A stretch of 7,075 bases of DNA, taken from positions 1-7,075 of the forward strand of contig CAJGCL010000098.1 in assembly GCA_904501675.1 (NCBI GenBank), written 5' to 3'. Of this stretch, positions 1-6,190 are shown in pieces. The position numbers and the translations under genes are program-made. Within the stretch, counting starts at the first letter, position 1. The number at the start of each line of letters is the position of its first letter. This DNA comes from Clostridiaceae bacterium. GTDB taxonomy: Bacteria; Bacillota; Clostridia; Oscillospirales; Acutalibacteraceae. The notes beneath the pieces are model-generated. The model did not search any database. It saw only the letters and a list, made by a program, of their open reading frames with translations, and was not told the origin of the DNA.

Positions 1-825
1 TGAAATTTTTTCAATGAATTCTGCTTCTGTGTTGCCGTTAAGGTCTTTAACAACTCTGTTGTAATCCATAATTTCGAGTTCATCTGCAGGAAACAATACT
101 GCAAGGAAGAAGTTGAATTCCTCAGTGCCGTTAAAGCAAGGGTTTGATTCTCTTCTCTTTTTTGCCACATTTACCGCAGAGGCGCAACGATGGTGTCCGT
201 CTGCAATATAAAAATCACCTGCGTCTGCAAGGAGTGCTGAAAGCTTTTTGCTGTCTTCTGCATTATTTATTACCCAAACAGTGTTTGAAATTCCATCATC
301 TGTAACAAAATCATATTCAGGTTCATTTTCTGTATATTTATTGATTATTGCAGAGATTTCATCCTGACCCTTGTAGCAAAGGAAAATAGGACCGGTATTG
401 GCGTTGCATGTGTCAACATGTCTTATTCTGTCTGCTTCCTTGTCAGCGCGTGTAAGCTCATGCTTTTTAATGCGGTTTTCAATGTAATCATCAACCCAGG
501 CACAGCCTACAAGACCTTTTTGCGCTCTGCCATTCATAATCTGACGATAAACATAAAAGCAGGGTGTATCGTCGTTTGCCATAATGCCCTGTGCTTCTGC
601 ATTTCTAAGGTTTTCCTTTGCCTTTGCGTATACCTCATCGCTGTAAAGGTATGTTCCTTCAGGTAAATCAATTTCTGCTTTATCTATATGAAGGAAAGAG
701 TAAGGATTACCCTTAACCATTTCCTTAGCCTCTTCGCTGTTCATAACATCGTAGGGGAGAGCCGCTACTTTAGATGCATATTCTTTAGTTGGTCTTAACG
801 CTTTAAATGGTCTGAAAACTGCCAT
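1..825 (-). CDS. DUF1015 family protein (5' portion, runs off the left edge)
   Basis: The reading frame is open on the minus strand from an ATG at 825-823 to the window edge, giving 275 residues without a stop. Family members are usually a little over 400 residues, so the C-terminal third is missing. The start is supported by AGGAGG six bases upstream and a strong promoter. Recognisable DUF1015 signatures are PYDVMN (residues 24-29), NPYSFLHI (40-47), KKHELTRADKEADR (120-133), NANTGPIFL (141-149) and DGHHR (209-213). The HELT and DGHHR blocks are rich in potential catalytic or metal-binding residues, but no reaction is established that I know of. There is no signal peptide or membrane segment, so it is probably cytoplasmic. 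In Clostridia such genes often lie near serine-biosynthesis genes (serC/serA); that neighbourhood would be off-window and cannot be checked. It is divergent from the DUF2461 gene. Family call confident, function unknown. Confidence 0.9.
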   Translation of the reverse strand, partial: MAVFRPFKALRPTKEYASKVAALPYDVMNSEEAKEMVKGNPYSFLHIDKAEIDLPEGTYLYSDEVYAKAKENLRNAEAQGIMANDDTPCFYVYRQIMNGRAQKGLVGCAWVDDYIENRIKKHELTRADKEADRIRHVDTCNANTGPIFLCYKGQDEISAIINKYTENEPEYDFVTDDGISNTVWVINNAEDSKKLSALLADAGDFYIADGHHRCASAVNVAKKRRESNPCFNGTEEFNFFLAVLFPADELEIMDYNRVVKDLNGNTEAEFIEKIS

Positions 826-831
826 AATAAG

Positions 832-837
832 CCTCCT
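832..837 (-). promoter_or_regulatory. Ribosome-binding site of the DUF1015 gene
   Basis: A full consensus AGGAGG on the minus strand sits six bases before the ATG at 825-823. It fixes the start of a gene whose other end is outside the window. Confidence 0.88.
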
Positions 838-861
838 GAAAAAGAGATTTTGTACTATATA

Positions 862-891
862 ATTTTACTTTATCCAATGCTTTCTTGTCAA
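862..891 (-). promoter_or_regulatory. Sigma-A-type promoter of the DUF1015 gene
   Basis: On the minus strand a perfect -35 TTGACA (891-886) is followed after 18 bases by TAAAAT (867-862, one mismatch to TATAAT). This predicts a leader of about 30 bases carrying the AGGAGG site. It is the best match to a housekeeping promoter in the window, consistent with steady vegetative expression. I see no operator or riboswitch in the short leader. Confidence 0.75.
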
Positions 892-898
892 TATATTA

Positions 899-927
899 TT
901 GAATTTTACCAAGCGATATGCTACTAT
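899..927 (+). promoter_or_regulatory. Possible sigma-A-type promoter of the DUF2461 gene
   Basis: TTGAAT (899-904, four of six to TTGACA) is followed after 17 bases by TACTAT (922-927, four of six to TATAAT). It lies about 30 bases before the gene and back to back with the DUF1015 promoter, with seven bases between the two -35 elements. The match is only moderate. TATAAA at 925-930 is an alternative -10 but would need a 20-base spacer. Confidence 0.45.
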
Positions 928-960
928 AAAAACAGTTTTTAGCAAAGGTTTTGAAGATGA

Positions 961-1662
961 ATGGATAATAAAACAAGTTTGGATAGGCTGATGAAATACA
1001 TCAGCAATTTAACTGTTAATAATAACCGTACATGGTTTCACGATACCCATGAGGAATATGAGGCTGTACGTAAGGACTTTCTTGCCTTTCTTGATATGTT
1101 TCGCTTCAAACTGAGCAAGGAAGCGCCCGATATCGGCAAAGCAATAATGTATATGGAGCCGAGGGAATGGATGTATCGTATTGCTCGGGATATGCGCTTC
1201 CACAAGGATGGTCCACCATATAACCCTGCCTTCAGGGCATATATATGCGCCGATAAAAAATCATGGAAGCCCATAGGATATTATTTAAGATTGTTTCCAA
1301 ATGGTAGCTGTTTTGGCACAGGCTTGTGGTGCGAGACTACGGCGCAGATGAACAATGTGCGAAAATATATTTCTCTGCACTATCAGGAATTCCTTGAGGT
1401 GCTCAACAAGGGTGGAATATCTGTAGATGGTCAAAAATTGAAATCAATGCCACGAGGCTTTTCTGCAGACGACCCTGCTGCAGAATATATTAAATATAAG
1501 AATTGGACTATGATAGTTCATATACCTGATGAAGATATAACCACCTTCGAGGAGCTTTCAGATGTTCTCATATTCTATGTCCGCAAAATGGAGCCTATGA
1601 GGCAGTTCCTTCTTAAAGCTGCCGATTTCGTTGATAACGGAAGACCTGAATTTGAATGGTAA
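961..1662 (+). CDS. DUF2461 domain-containing protein (TIGR02453 family)
   Basis: This is a complete 233-residue protein, close to the usual family length of about 220. The DUF2461 signatures are NNRTWF (21-26) with the following EEYEAVRKDFL segment, RIARDMRFHKDGPPY (73-87), the central GYYLRL and GTGLW strands (106-122), and PRGFSADDPAAEYIKYKNW (164-182). No signal peptide, membrane segment or catalytic motif is visible; it is probably cytoplasmic and its biochemical role is unknown. The start at 961 is the first in-frame ATG. An ATG at 957 is out of frame and stops after three codons. The ribosome-binding site is weak (AAAGG at 944-948, or GAAG at 953-956), so expression may be low. It is transcribed alone between a divergent promoter region and a terminator. 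Confidence 0.9.
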   Translation: MDNKTSLDRLMKYISNLTVNNNRTWFHDTHEEYEAVRKDFLAFLDMFRFKLSKEAPDIGKAIMYMEPREWMYRIARDMRFHKDGPPYNPAFRAYICADKKSWKPIGYYLRLFPNGSCFGTGLWCETTAQMNNVRKYISLHYQEFLEVLNKGGISVDGQKLKSMPRGFSADDPAAEYIKYKNWTMIVHIPDEDITTFEELSDVLIFYVRKMEPMRQFLLKAADFVDNGRPEFEW

Positions 1663-1699
1663 AAAAAGAGCAAGTCAATTTAATTGACTTGCTCTTTTT
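1661..1699. terminator. Bidirectional intrinsic terminator between the DUF2461 and DUF3048 genes
   Basis: GAGCAAGTCAATT (1668-1680) pairs perfectly with AATTGACTTGCTC (1682-1694), a 27-base palindrome around one central T. In practice it would be an 11 bp stem with a five-base loop. It is flanked by seven A (1661-1667) and five T (1695-1699), so each strand has a U-tract after the hairpin. The left flank overlaps the TAA stop of the DUF2461 gene, and the DUF3048 stop at 1706-1708 is just beyond the right side. It therefore serves both convergent genes. Confidence 0.93.
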
Positions 1700-1705
1700 G
1701 TGTGT

Positions 1706-2776
1706 TTATGAAATTGTTGTCTGACTCTGGTTCTTTGTTGGTACAAGAGCAATATAGCTTCTGCCCTGATTGAGTGAAAGCTCGTTGCCATCTGCATCGT
1801 AGAACTTCATAATGTCTGCGTAATCGCCTTTTTTCCAGGTAATGTTTTCGTATGTACCATTTGAAATGTACACGCCATTACCCTTTGAAAGGTCGTATGC
1901 AATTCTCTTGCTGTCTATCATAGATGTTGATGAGTAAACAATGATGATATTTGTAAAGCTCTGCTGTGTGCCGTTGTCGTCCTTGAAATCTCTGCCGTTA
2001 AGAGAACTAAGATAAACCTTGTTTTCTGCATCATAGGTGTATTTATATGTGTAGCTTGATGAGAAAGGTACTGAAACAGCTGTGCAGGCACCGCCTGAAA
2101 GAGTTACAGGAGACTGGTTGAAATTGAAAGGCTTGTCCTTTCCTTCTTCCGCAGTTGTTCTGAAATCTTTTTTGTCAATATTATTAATAACATCGTCTTT
2201 TGTTGTGTATGCGGTATGCTCTGTGGCAACATTTCTTGATCTGTCGCGGTGGAAGCCGCTATCGCTCATACCATCAATATGGTTTGTTCCGTGGTTATCA
2301 AGAGCGTTGTAACCCTGAGGGCTTCCGCCAAAGTGAACGAATATAGAATCAAAGCCTTCTGCTATTTCAACAAAATAGTGGCGAGCGCTTCTTGTAGGGC
2401 CTATTTTATCAGGAAGGCGAGAAGCGTCTGCAAACATACAAAGCATTCTTGTAATACCGCCCTCTGCAAGAAGCTCCCATACAATATCTGCAGAAGCAAT
2501 ACCCCACTGTGGTCTTGCATCAGGGTGGTTTTCTACAGAAACAAGAACTGAACGGTTACCAATTAATTCTTCAGGATAACCTACTTCACCTGTAAGTGGG
2601 TTAACATTCTGAGGAACCGGTGGTAAGGTTGCTGCTTCTGTTGTAGGTGCTGTGGTAGTAGGTTCTTCTTCCTCTTTACCGCAACCCACAAAACTGCCGA
2701 TTATTAAAATAAGCGCAATTACAAGGGAAAGTGCTTTTGTGATTTTTTTGTTTTTGATTTTTGCCAATTTTCTCAT
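1706..2776 (-). CDS. DUF3048 domain-containing lipoprotein (YerB-like)
   Basis: This is a 356-residue predicted lipoprotein. A Lys-rich n-region (2-14) and hydrophobic core (15-30) lead to FVGC with the lipidated Cys at 32; Phe at -3 is a slightly atypical lipobox. An acidic, Thr/Pro-rich linker follows (35-55). DUF3048 then begins: NPLTG (59-63), ENHPDARPQWG (82-92), ADIVWELLAEGGITR (96-110), IGPTRSAR (125-132) and VHFGGSP (147-153). The C-terminal DUF3048 domain shows NIIIVYSS, a GNGVYISNGTYENITWKK stretch and a final LNQGRSYIALVP. The B. subtilis relative is the lipoprotein YerB; the family's biochemical role is unclear. It lies 16 bases downstream of the membrane-protein gene with no promoter in between, so it is co-transcribed and may act in the same envelope process. 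The start is uncertain: AAAGGA abuts the ATG directly, while a TTG at codon 4 (2767-2765) has ideal spacing. Confidence 0.92.
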   Translation of the reverse strand: MRKLAKIKNKKITKALSLVIALILIIGSFVGCGKEEEEPTTTAPTTEAATLPPVPQNVNPLTGEVGYPEELIGNRSVLVSVENHPDARPQWGIASADIVWELLAEGGITRMLCMFADASRLPDKIGPTRSARHYFVEIAEGFDSIFVHFGGSPQGYNALDNHGTNHIDGMSDSGFHRDRSRNVATEHTAYTTKDDVINNIDKKDFRTTAEEGKDKPFNFNQSPVTLSGGACTAVSVPFSSSYTYKYTYDAENKVYLSSLNGRDFKDDNGTQQSFTNIIIVYSSTSMIDSKRIAYDLSKGNGVYISNGTYENITWKKGDYADIMKFYDADGNELSLNQGRSYIALVPTKNQSQTTIS

Positions 2777-2782
2777 TCCTTT
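2777..2782 (-). promoter_or_regulatory. Ribosome-binding site of the lipoprotein gene, unusually placed
   Basis: AAAGGA on the minus strand touches the ATG at 2776-2774 with no spacer, which is poor geometry for initiation. The in-frame TTG at 2767-2765 lies nine bases from it, an optimal distance, and would give a protein beginning MAKIKNKK with the signal peptide intact. Confidence 0.5.
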
Positions 2783-2792
2783 AGAGGTGATT

Positions 2793-4922
2793 TTAAAGCC
2801 AGAATTCTACAAGATGTTTAATGTAACCATACGTTGCAGGATTCTTTGTATCTATTGTAACATCTGCCACAGAAAATACAAGACAAAACGTGTATACTAT
2901 GCTGAAAATTGTCGAAATGAATAATAAGGACGTGAAAATTTTGTTGGTTTCTTCAGTATTGACATTGTTGGAATTTGTAAAAATTATAAGTGCTGCGGCT
3001 ATAAAGAAAATATATCCGAAATCGCTGAAATATCTTTGCAATAATCCACCTGCCTGAGTGTCTGCAATAACTGTTGCAAAACCAATAAGAAGAGTAACAA
3101 TTGTAAAACCGAAAAGTTTCTGTTTTTTTAGTGAATCCTTGGCTCTTGGTAATGCCCCGATGAACCATAAAACAGGTGTGCAGGTTATAAGTCCACCAAA
3201 GCAATATTCGTATATTGTTTTACCAATATAATTAGTATCAATGGATGCCTTTTCAATGAAAGGGAATGTGGCGGTGAAATTCGGTGTCTGGAAAAGATAC
3301 GTAAAAATTCCTAAACCTGTTCTGCCTATTTCAAAACCACGGCGTGTTACATCGTTTGTAGTAAGGTTGTAGCCTGAGCCAAAATCAAAAGGTGAGCCAA
3401 AGCGGATAAAGTTATAATACATAATACCTGATGCTACAACTACAAATGGTATGCCTAATATCACAAGATTTTTTATTCCTTTTGAAGTTGCGATTTTCTT
3501 GTTCTTGAAGAAAAATTCCCAGAAAAGAGGAAGTGCTACTGCGCACATAAGCACGCTTTGTGGTCTGCATCCTACAGCAAGGGCGCAGCATAATGAACCA
3601 ATGAATAAATATAAATTTTGCTTCTTTTCTGAATCTCTGCCCTTGATCCACCAATAAATTCCCCATACAATAAACGCCATAGCGCAGATTATGGGTAATG
3701 AATAAAAATCAGGCCTTTTTACAAGGAACATAGTACCACAGCAGTTTATGAATCCTAGGATGGTGAGGAGATAAACACCAATAGAAAGATTCTTGAATTT
3801 TTTTTCTGCAATTATTTCCAATAACTTAAACACACCAATGGCAAATATTGATGCAAAAGCAATAATCCCAAAAGCCGAGGGGAAAGGTGCATTGAAAATT
3901 GCTCTGAATGGAAGATACATCAAAAGAAGTGGCACTATACCGAAATAAACGTAGTAGTGGCCATTATAAAAAGCTACATCCCAACGATAATGGTCTCCTG
4001 TAAGCTGAGCATTAAGGCTTCTTGCAGTTGTATCATATGGGTTTTCCATATTGAGTAATGACTCAGGTATGTCGTTGTTGTCGATGTATGTTTTGCCTTG
4101 AAGGAAAGCCTGGGCAAGCTCGTCATACTGGTTGTGGTTTTCCATACCAAGAGGCACAAACCTGATTCCATTTTCACCACTCGACAAGCCTAAAAATGCA
4201 GGGTTGAGCGTACCGATAATCAAAAATATTACGCATTGTATCGCCATGAAACCTGCTATAAATGAGGTCTTAGCGTCTTTTGCATCAATTAACTTTGTTT
4301 TATATATTGGTGATGATGGACGGAAAATGTAAAGTAGCAACAAAGTTGCTGCTAAAACACCCAATCTGACAAAAGAAAAATCAAAATCTCTTTTTTCATT
4401 TATAGAAATTGATTTAATTTTCAGTACATATTCATTGCAGTCAAATCTTAATTTCAGGTGAGTTGAGGCTCCTGATGTTGCAACGGAGATATATTGACTT
4501 TGGTCAACACTTTTGTATATAGTGCGTGAAGGTGTGCCGAAATAATATTCATTTGCCTCGTCTGTCAAGTAAGCAGTAACGTTAACAGCTCGTGGAGCAT
4601 CATTACCTAGCACTATTTTTATGTTTTCGATTTCTGCGTTGATTTCAGGGAATTCAATTTCTTTACTGCCTAATAATGGGTATTCGCCGTTGTGGTCAGC
4701 AGCTTCGCCTAAAAAATGAGATAAGTCTGTGGCTTCGTAGCTTTTGGTGGTGTAGTAATTTATGTTGAAAATCGAAACTTCAAGTCCTATACAGAAAATA
4801 ATTATTGCAAGAATTGCAAGAGAGACTCTTTTGTTAAAAGTTTTTGTGCTCTTGCTTTTTTTATATATTAAAAATGCAATGATGGTAAACACCAATAATG
4901 CAAAAAAACAAATCAAAGTCAT
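2793..4922 (-). CDS. Multi-spanning membrane protein, GT-C glycosyltransferase-like
   Basis: This 709-residue integral membrane protein has about a dozen hydrophobic segments. Two N-terminal helices (about 1-20 and 33-53) are followed by a mostly polar, strand-rich segment (about 55-182), likely extracytoplasmic, then helices near 184-200 and 222-242. The next loop has NQYDELAQAFLQGKTYID (264-281), NPYD (294-297) and YRWDVAFYNGHYYVYFG (312-328), then further helices and YNFIRFGSPFDFG (503-515). From memory these blocks recur in bacterial membrane proteins annotated as family-39-like or hypothetical. GT-C enzymes transfer sugars from polyprenyl-phosphate donors outside the membrane, using an acidic pair in the first large loop; D267-E268 could fill that role, which is inference. 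The start at 4922 is chosen because AAGGAG lies seven bases upstream. An in-frame ATG at 5099 would run into the opposite M14 gene and read through the promoter. It is the first gene of an operon with the DUF3048 lipoprotein. Donor and acceptor cannot be read from sequence. Confidence 0.72.
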   Translation of the reverse strand: MTLICFFALLVFTIIAFLIYKKSKSTKTFNKRVSLAILAIIIFCIGLEVSIFNINYYTTKSYEATDLSHFLGEAADHNGEYPLLGSKEIEFPEINAEIENIKIVLGNDAPRAVNVTAYLTDEANEYYFGTPSRTIYKSVDQSQYISVATSGASTHLKLRFDCNEYVLKIKSISINEKRDFDFSFVRLGVLAATLLLLYIFRPSSPIYKTKLIDAKDAKTSFIAGFMAIQCVIFLIIGTLNPAFLGLSSGENGIRFVPLGMENHNQYDELAQAFLQGKTYIDNNDIPESLLNMENPYDTTARSLNAQLTGDHYRWDVAFYNGHYYVYFGIVPLLLMYLPFRAIFNAPFPSAFGIIAFASIFAIGVFKLLEIIAEKKFKNLSIGVYLLTILGFINCCGTMFLVKRPDFYSLPIICAMAFIVWGIYWWIKGRDSEKKQNLYLFIGSLCCALAVGCRPQSVLMCAVALPLFWEFFFKNKKIATSKGIKNLVILGIPFVVVASGIMYYNFIRFGSPFDFGSGYNLTTNDVTRRGFEIGRTGLGIFTYLFQTPNFTATFPFIEKASIDTNYIGKTIYEYCFGGLITCTPVLWFIGALPRAKDSLKKQKLFGFTIVTLLIGFATVIADTQAGGLLQRYFSDFGYIFFIAAALIIFTNSNNVNTEETNKIFTSLLFISTIFSIVYTFCLVFSVADVTIDTKNPATYGYIKHLVEFWL

Positions 4923-4929
4923 TTTGTTT

Positions 4930-4935
4930 CTCCTT
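4930..4935 (-). promoter_or_regulatory. Ribosome-binding site deciding the membrane-protein start
   Basis: AAGGAG on the minus strand is seven bases before the ATG at 4922-4920. It rules out the longer in-frame reading that begins at 5099, which has 59 extra residues encoded through the promoter region. Confidence 0.88.
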
Positions 4936-4962
4936 ATAAGGGTCTTGTTATATTTTGTATTA

Positions 4963-4991
4963 ATTAAAGCATAAAAAAATTTTTTTGTAAA
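4963..4991 (-). promoter_or_regulatory. Sigma-A-type promoter of the membrane protein-lipoprotein operon
   Basis: On the minus strand TTTACA (4991-4986, five of six) is followed after 17 bases by TTTAAT (4968-4963, five of six). Most of the spacer is an A-run followed by a T-run. The predicted leader is about 35 bases and holds the AAGGAG site. Its -35 overlaps by two bases the -35 of a possible sigma-E promoter on the other strand. Confidence 0.68.
4973..4986. repeat. A7T7 symmetrical homopolymer tract
   Basis: Seven A (4973-4979) run directly into seven T (4980-4986). The tract lies in the spacer of the leftward sigma-A-like promoter. Such tracts stiffen or bend DNA, and a length change by slippage would alter the -35/-10 distance. 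Confidence 0.9.
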
Positions 4992-5017
4992 TATTTCTAA
5001 GGCAAAGCGCATATATT
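4990..5017 (+). promoter_or_regulatory. Possible sigma-E (mother-cell sporulation) promoter of the M14-YmxH operon
   Basis: AATATT (4990-4995) matches the B. subtilis sigma-E -35 consensus KMATATT except for its first base. After 14 bases comes CATATATT (5010-5017), which fits the CATANNNT core of the sigma-E -10 (CATACAMT). The transcript would start near 5024, leaving a short leader with the GAGGGG site at 5030-5035. No good sigma-A pair is visible at suitable spacing for this gene. The region is AT-rich, so a chance match is possible; the sporulation-family gene in the operon makes it more credible. Confidence 0.45.
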
Positions 5018-5039
5018 TCATTGATAAGCGAGGGGTATT

Positions 5040-5942
5040 ATGAAAAAAATCAATGAAATTAAAGAGCCTACATATGATTATATCACCAACTATTTGCAAA
5101 ATTTAAGGGATGAGTATCCATTTTTACATCTTGCATCATGCGGTAAATCCGTTATGGGTAAAGAAATACTTGGTATTTGTATGGGTGAGGGTAAAAGACG
5201 TGTTATGTATGTAGGTGGTACTCATGCCAATGAGTGGATAACAACACTTTTTCTTTTGCGATTCTGTCAGAAGTTTTGTGAGTCAGTAAAAAACAAAGGT
5301 GATGTTTGCGGTTTTGATTCGAAAAGAATATTATCTCAAATTAAGTTTGTTGTTATTCCGTGCCTTAATCCGGACGGAACCGATATTTTTATAAAAGGTG
5401 TATCTGCTTGCGGTGAGTTTAAAGAACAGATTTACGATATTAGTAAGTTCGATTTTTCTCAGTGGAGTGCAAACGCTAATGGCATTGACCTTAATCACAA
5501 TTTCAATGCTGATTGGTATGCTCTGCGCGATTACGAGGAGAAGAATAATATTAAAAAGCCGTCACCAAGAAGATTTGGCGGTGCCTTTCCTGAAAGTGAG
5601 CCTGAAACCAAAGCACTGACAGAGTTTTTGAGGAACGTGCATTTTAACAGATTGTATTCTTTCCATTCTCAGGGTGAAGAGATTTTTTATGAGTACGGAA
5701 AAAACACACCCAAAAAGTCTCTTTTTATTGCAAAAGCTCTTGCCGGGGTCAGCGGATATACTCTTGTTAAAAACGAGGGACACTACAGTAGCGGTGGTTT
5801 AAAGGATTGGTTTATTGAGGAGTTCAAGGAGCCTGCATTTACAATTGAAATTGGTAGAGGTAAAAAGCCTTTGCCTTTGGAAAGCTTTAACGAAATTTAC
5901 GAAACAGTAGAGCCGTTGGCAGTAATGGGGTTGATGCTATGA
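5040..5942 (+). CDS. M14 family zinc peptidase, likely gamma-D-glutamyl-diaminopimelate type
   Basis: This is a complete 300-residue M14 metallopeptidase. The active site looks intact: zinc ligands H62 and E65 in GGTHANEW, H209 in SFHSQG, the NPDG motif (110-113), the substrate-binding block NGIDLNHNF (147-155), FGG with SEPET (179-190), the Tyr of GHYSSGG (Y249), and catalytic Glu E270 in FTIEIGRG. NHN in place of the classical NRN and the HSQGEE block resemble the Firmicutes branch containing endopeptidase I of Bacillus sphaericus, which cleaves gamma-D-Glu-diaminopimelate bonds in peptidoglycan peptides. Unlike that enzyme it has no LysM repeats. It also has no signal peptide, so it probably acts on muropeptides in the cytoplasm. 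It starts after GAGGGG (5030-5035), with a rather short four-base spacer. It overlaps the YmxH-like gene by four bases, so the two are probably translationally coupled. Substrate class is inferred; M14 membership is certain. Confidence 0.9.
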   Translation: MKKINEIKEPTYDYITNYLQNLRDEYPFLHLASCGKSVMGKEILGICMGEGKRRVMYVGGTHANEWITTLFLLRFCQKFCESVKNKGDVCGFDSKRILSQIKFVVIPCLNPDGTDIFIKGVSACGEFKEQIYDISKFDFSQWSANANGIDLNHNFNADWYALRDYEEKNNIKKPSPRRFGGAFPESEPETKALTEFLRNVHFNRLYSFHSQGEEIFYEYGKNTPKKSLFIAKALAGVSGYTLVKNEGHYSSGGLKDWFIEEFKEPAFTIEIGRGKKPLPLESFNEIYETVEPLAVMGLML

Positions 5943-6190
5943 AATGTACTGTAACAGACCTGAGAGCAAAAGAGGTTGTCAATATTGAAAATGGTTGTCG
6001 TCTTGGTTGCGTAACAGATGTGGGGATAGATACCTGTACAGGTTGTCTTGTAAGCATAACAGTTTTCTGTGGAAAAGGTATATGTGGCTTTTTCGGCAGA
6101 GGGGAGGAGATTGTAATCTGTTGGAAAGATATTGTTGTTATTGGTGATGATACAATTTTAGTTCGTAAAGGTGGAGGTAGAATAGGCTAA
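5939..6190 (+). CDS. YlmC/YmxH-family sporulation protein (PRC-barrel), cysteine-rich
   Basis: This small 83-residue protein matches the YlmC/YmxH family (TIGR02888) over its full length. It has an N-terminal TDLRAKEVVNI strand, NGCRLG (18-23), the ID..TG turn (30-35), GFFGRGEEIVI (50-60) and the W-x-DI-x-x-IG-x-D-x-ILV ending (62-75). The family is a PRC-barrel fold found in endospore-formers; its molecular role is not known. It starts at the ATGA overlap with the stop of the M14 gene, with a GGGG run a few bases upstream, so it is very likely translated by coupling. It has eight cysteines (3, 20, 24, 33, 36, 44, 49, 61), including a CxxC (33-36). Several replace residues that are usually not Cys, for example Cys61 where Pro is typical before Trp. 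No signal peptide or membrane segment is present. Confidence 0.88.
   Translation: MKCTVTDLRAKEVVNIENGCRLGCVTDVGIDTCTGCLVSITVFCGKGICGFFGRGEEIVICWKDIVVIGDDTILVRKGGGRIG

Noticed and set aside
418..666. A plus-strand open frame of 82 codons
   Set aside because: It is antisense to the DUF1015 coding sequence, which has clear family motifs, and the translated product resembles nothing I recognise.
826..960. A riboswitch or leader RNA in the divergent region
   Set aside because: The predicted leaders are about 30 bases and contain no conserved structure that I can see.
957..968. A three-codon ATG-AAT-GGA-TAA reading frame overlapping the DUF2461 start
   Set aside because: It is too short to support as a leader peptide and has no ribosome-binding site of its own.
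2082..2924. Several plus-strand open frames opposite the lipoprotein gene and the end of the membrane-protein gene
   Set aside because: They are shadows of the DUF3048 gene and the membrane-protein gene, with no ribosome-binding site or family motif.
4923..5099. An in-frame upstream extension adding 59 residues to the membrane protein
   Set aside because: It overlaps the start of the opposite M14 gene and the promoter region, and the ATG at 4922 has a well-placed AAGGAG site.
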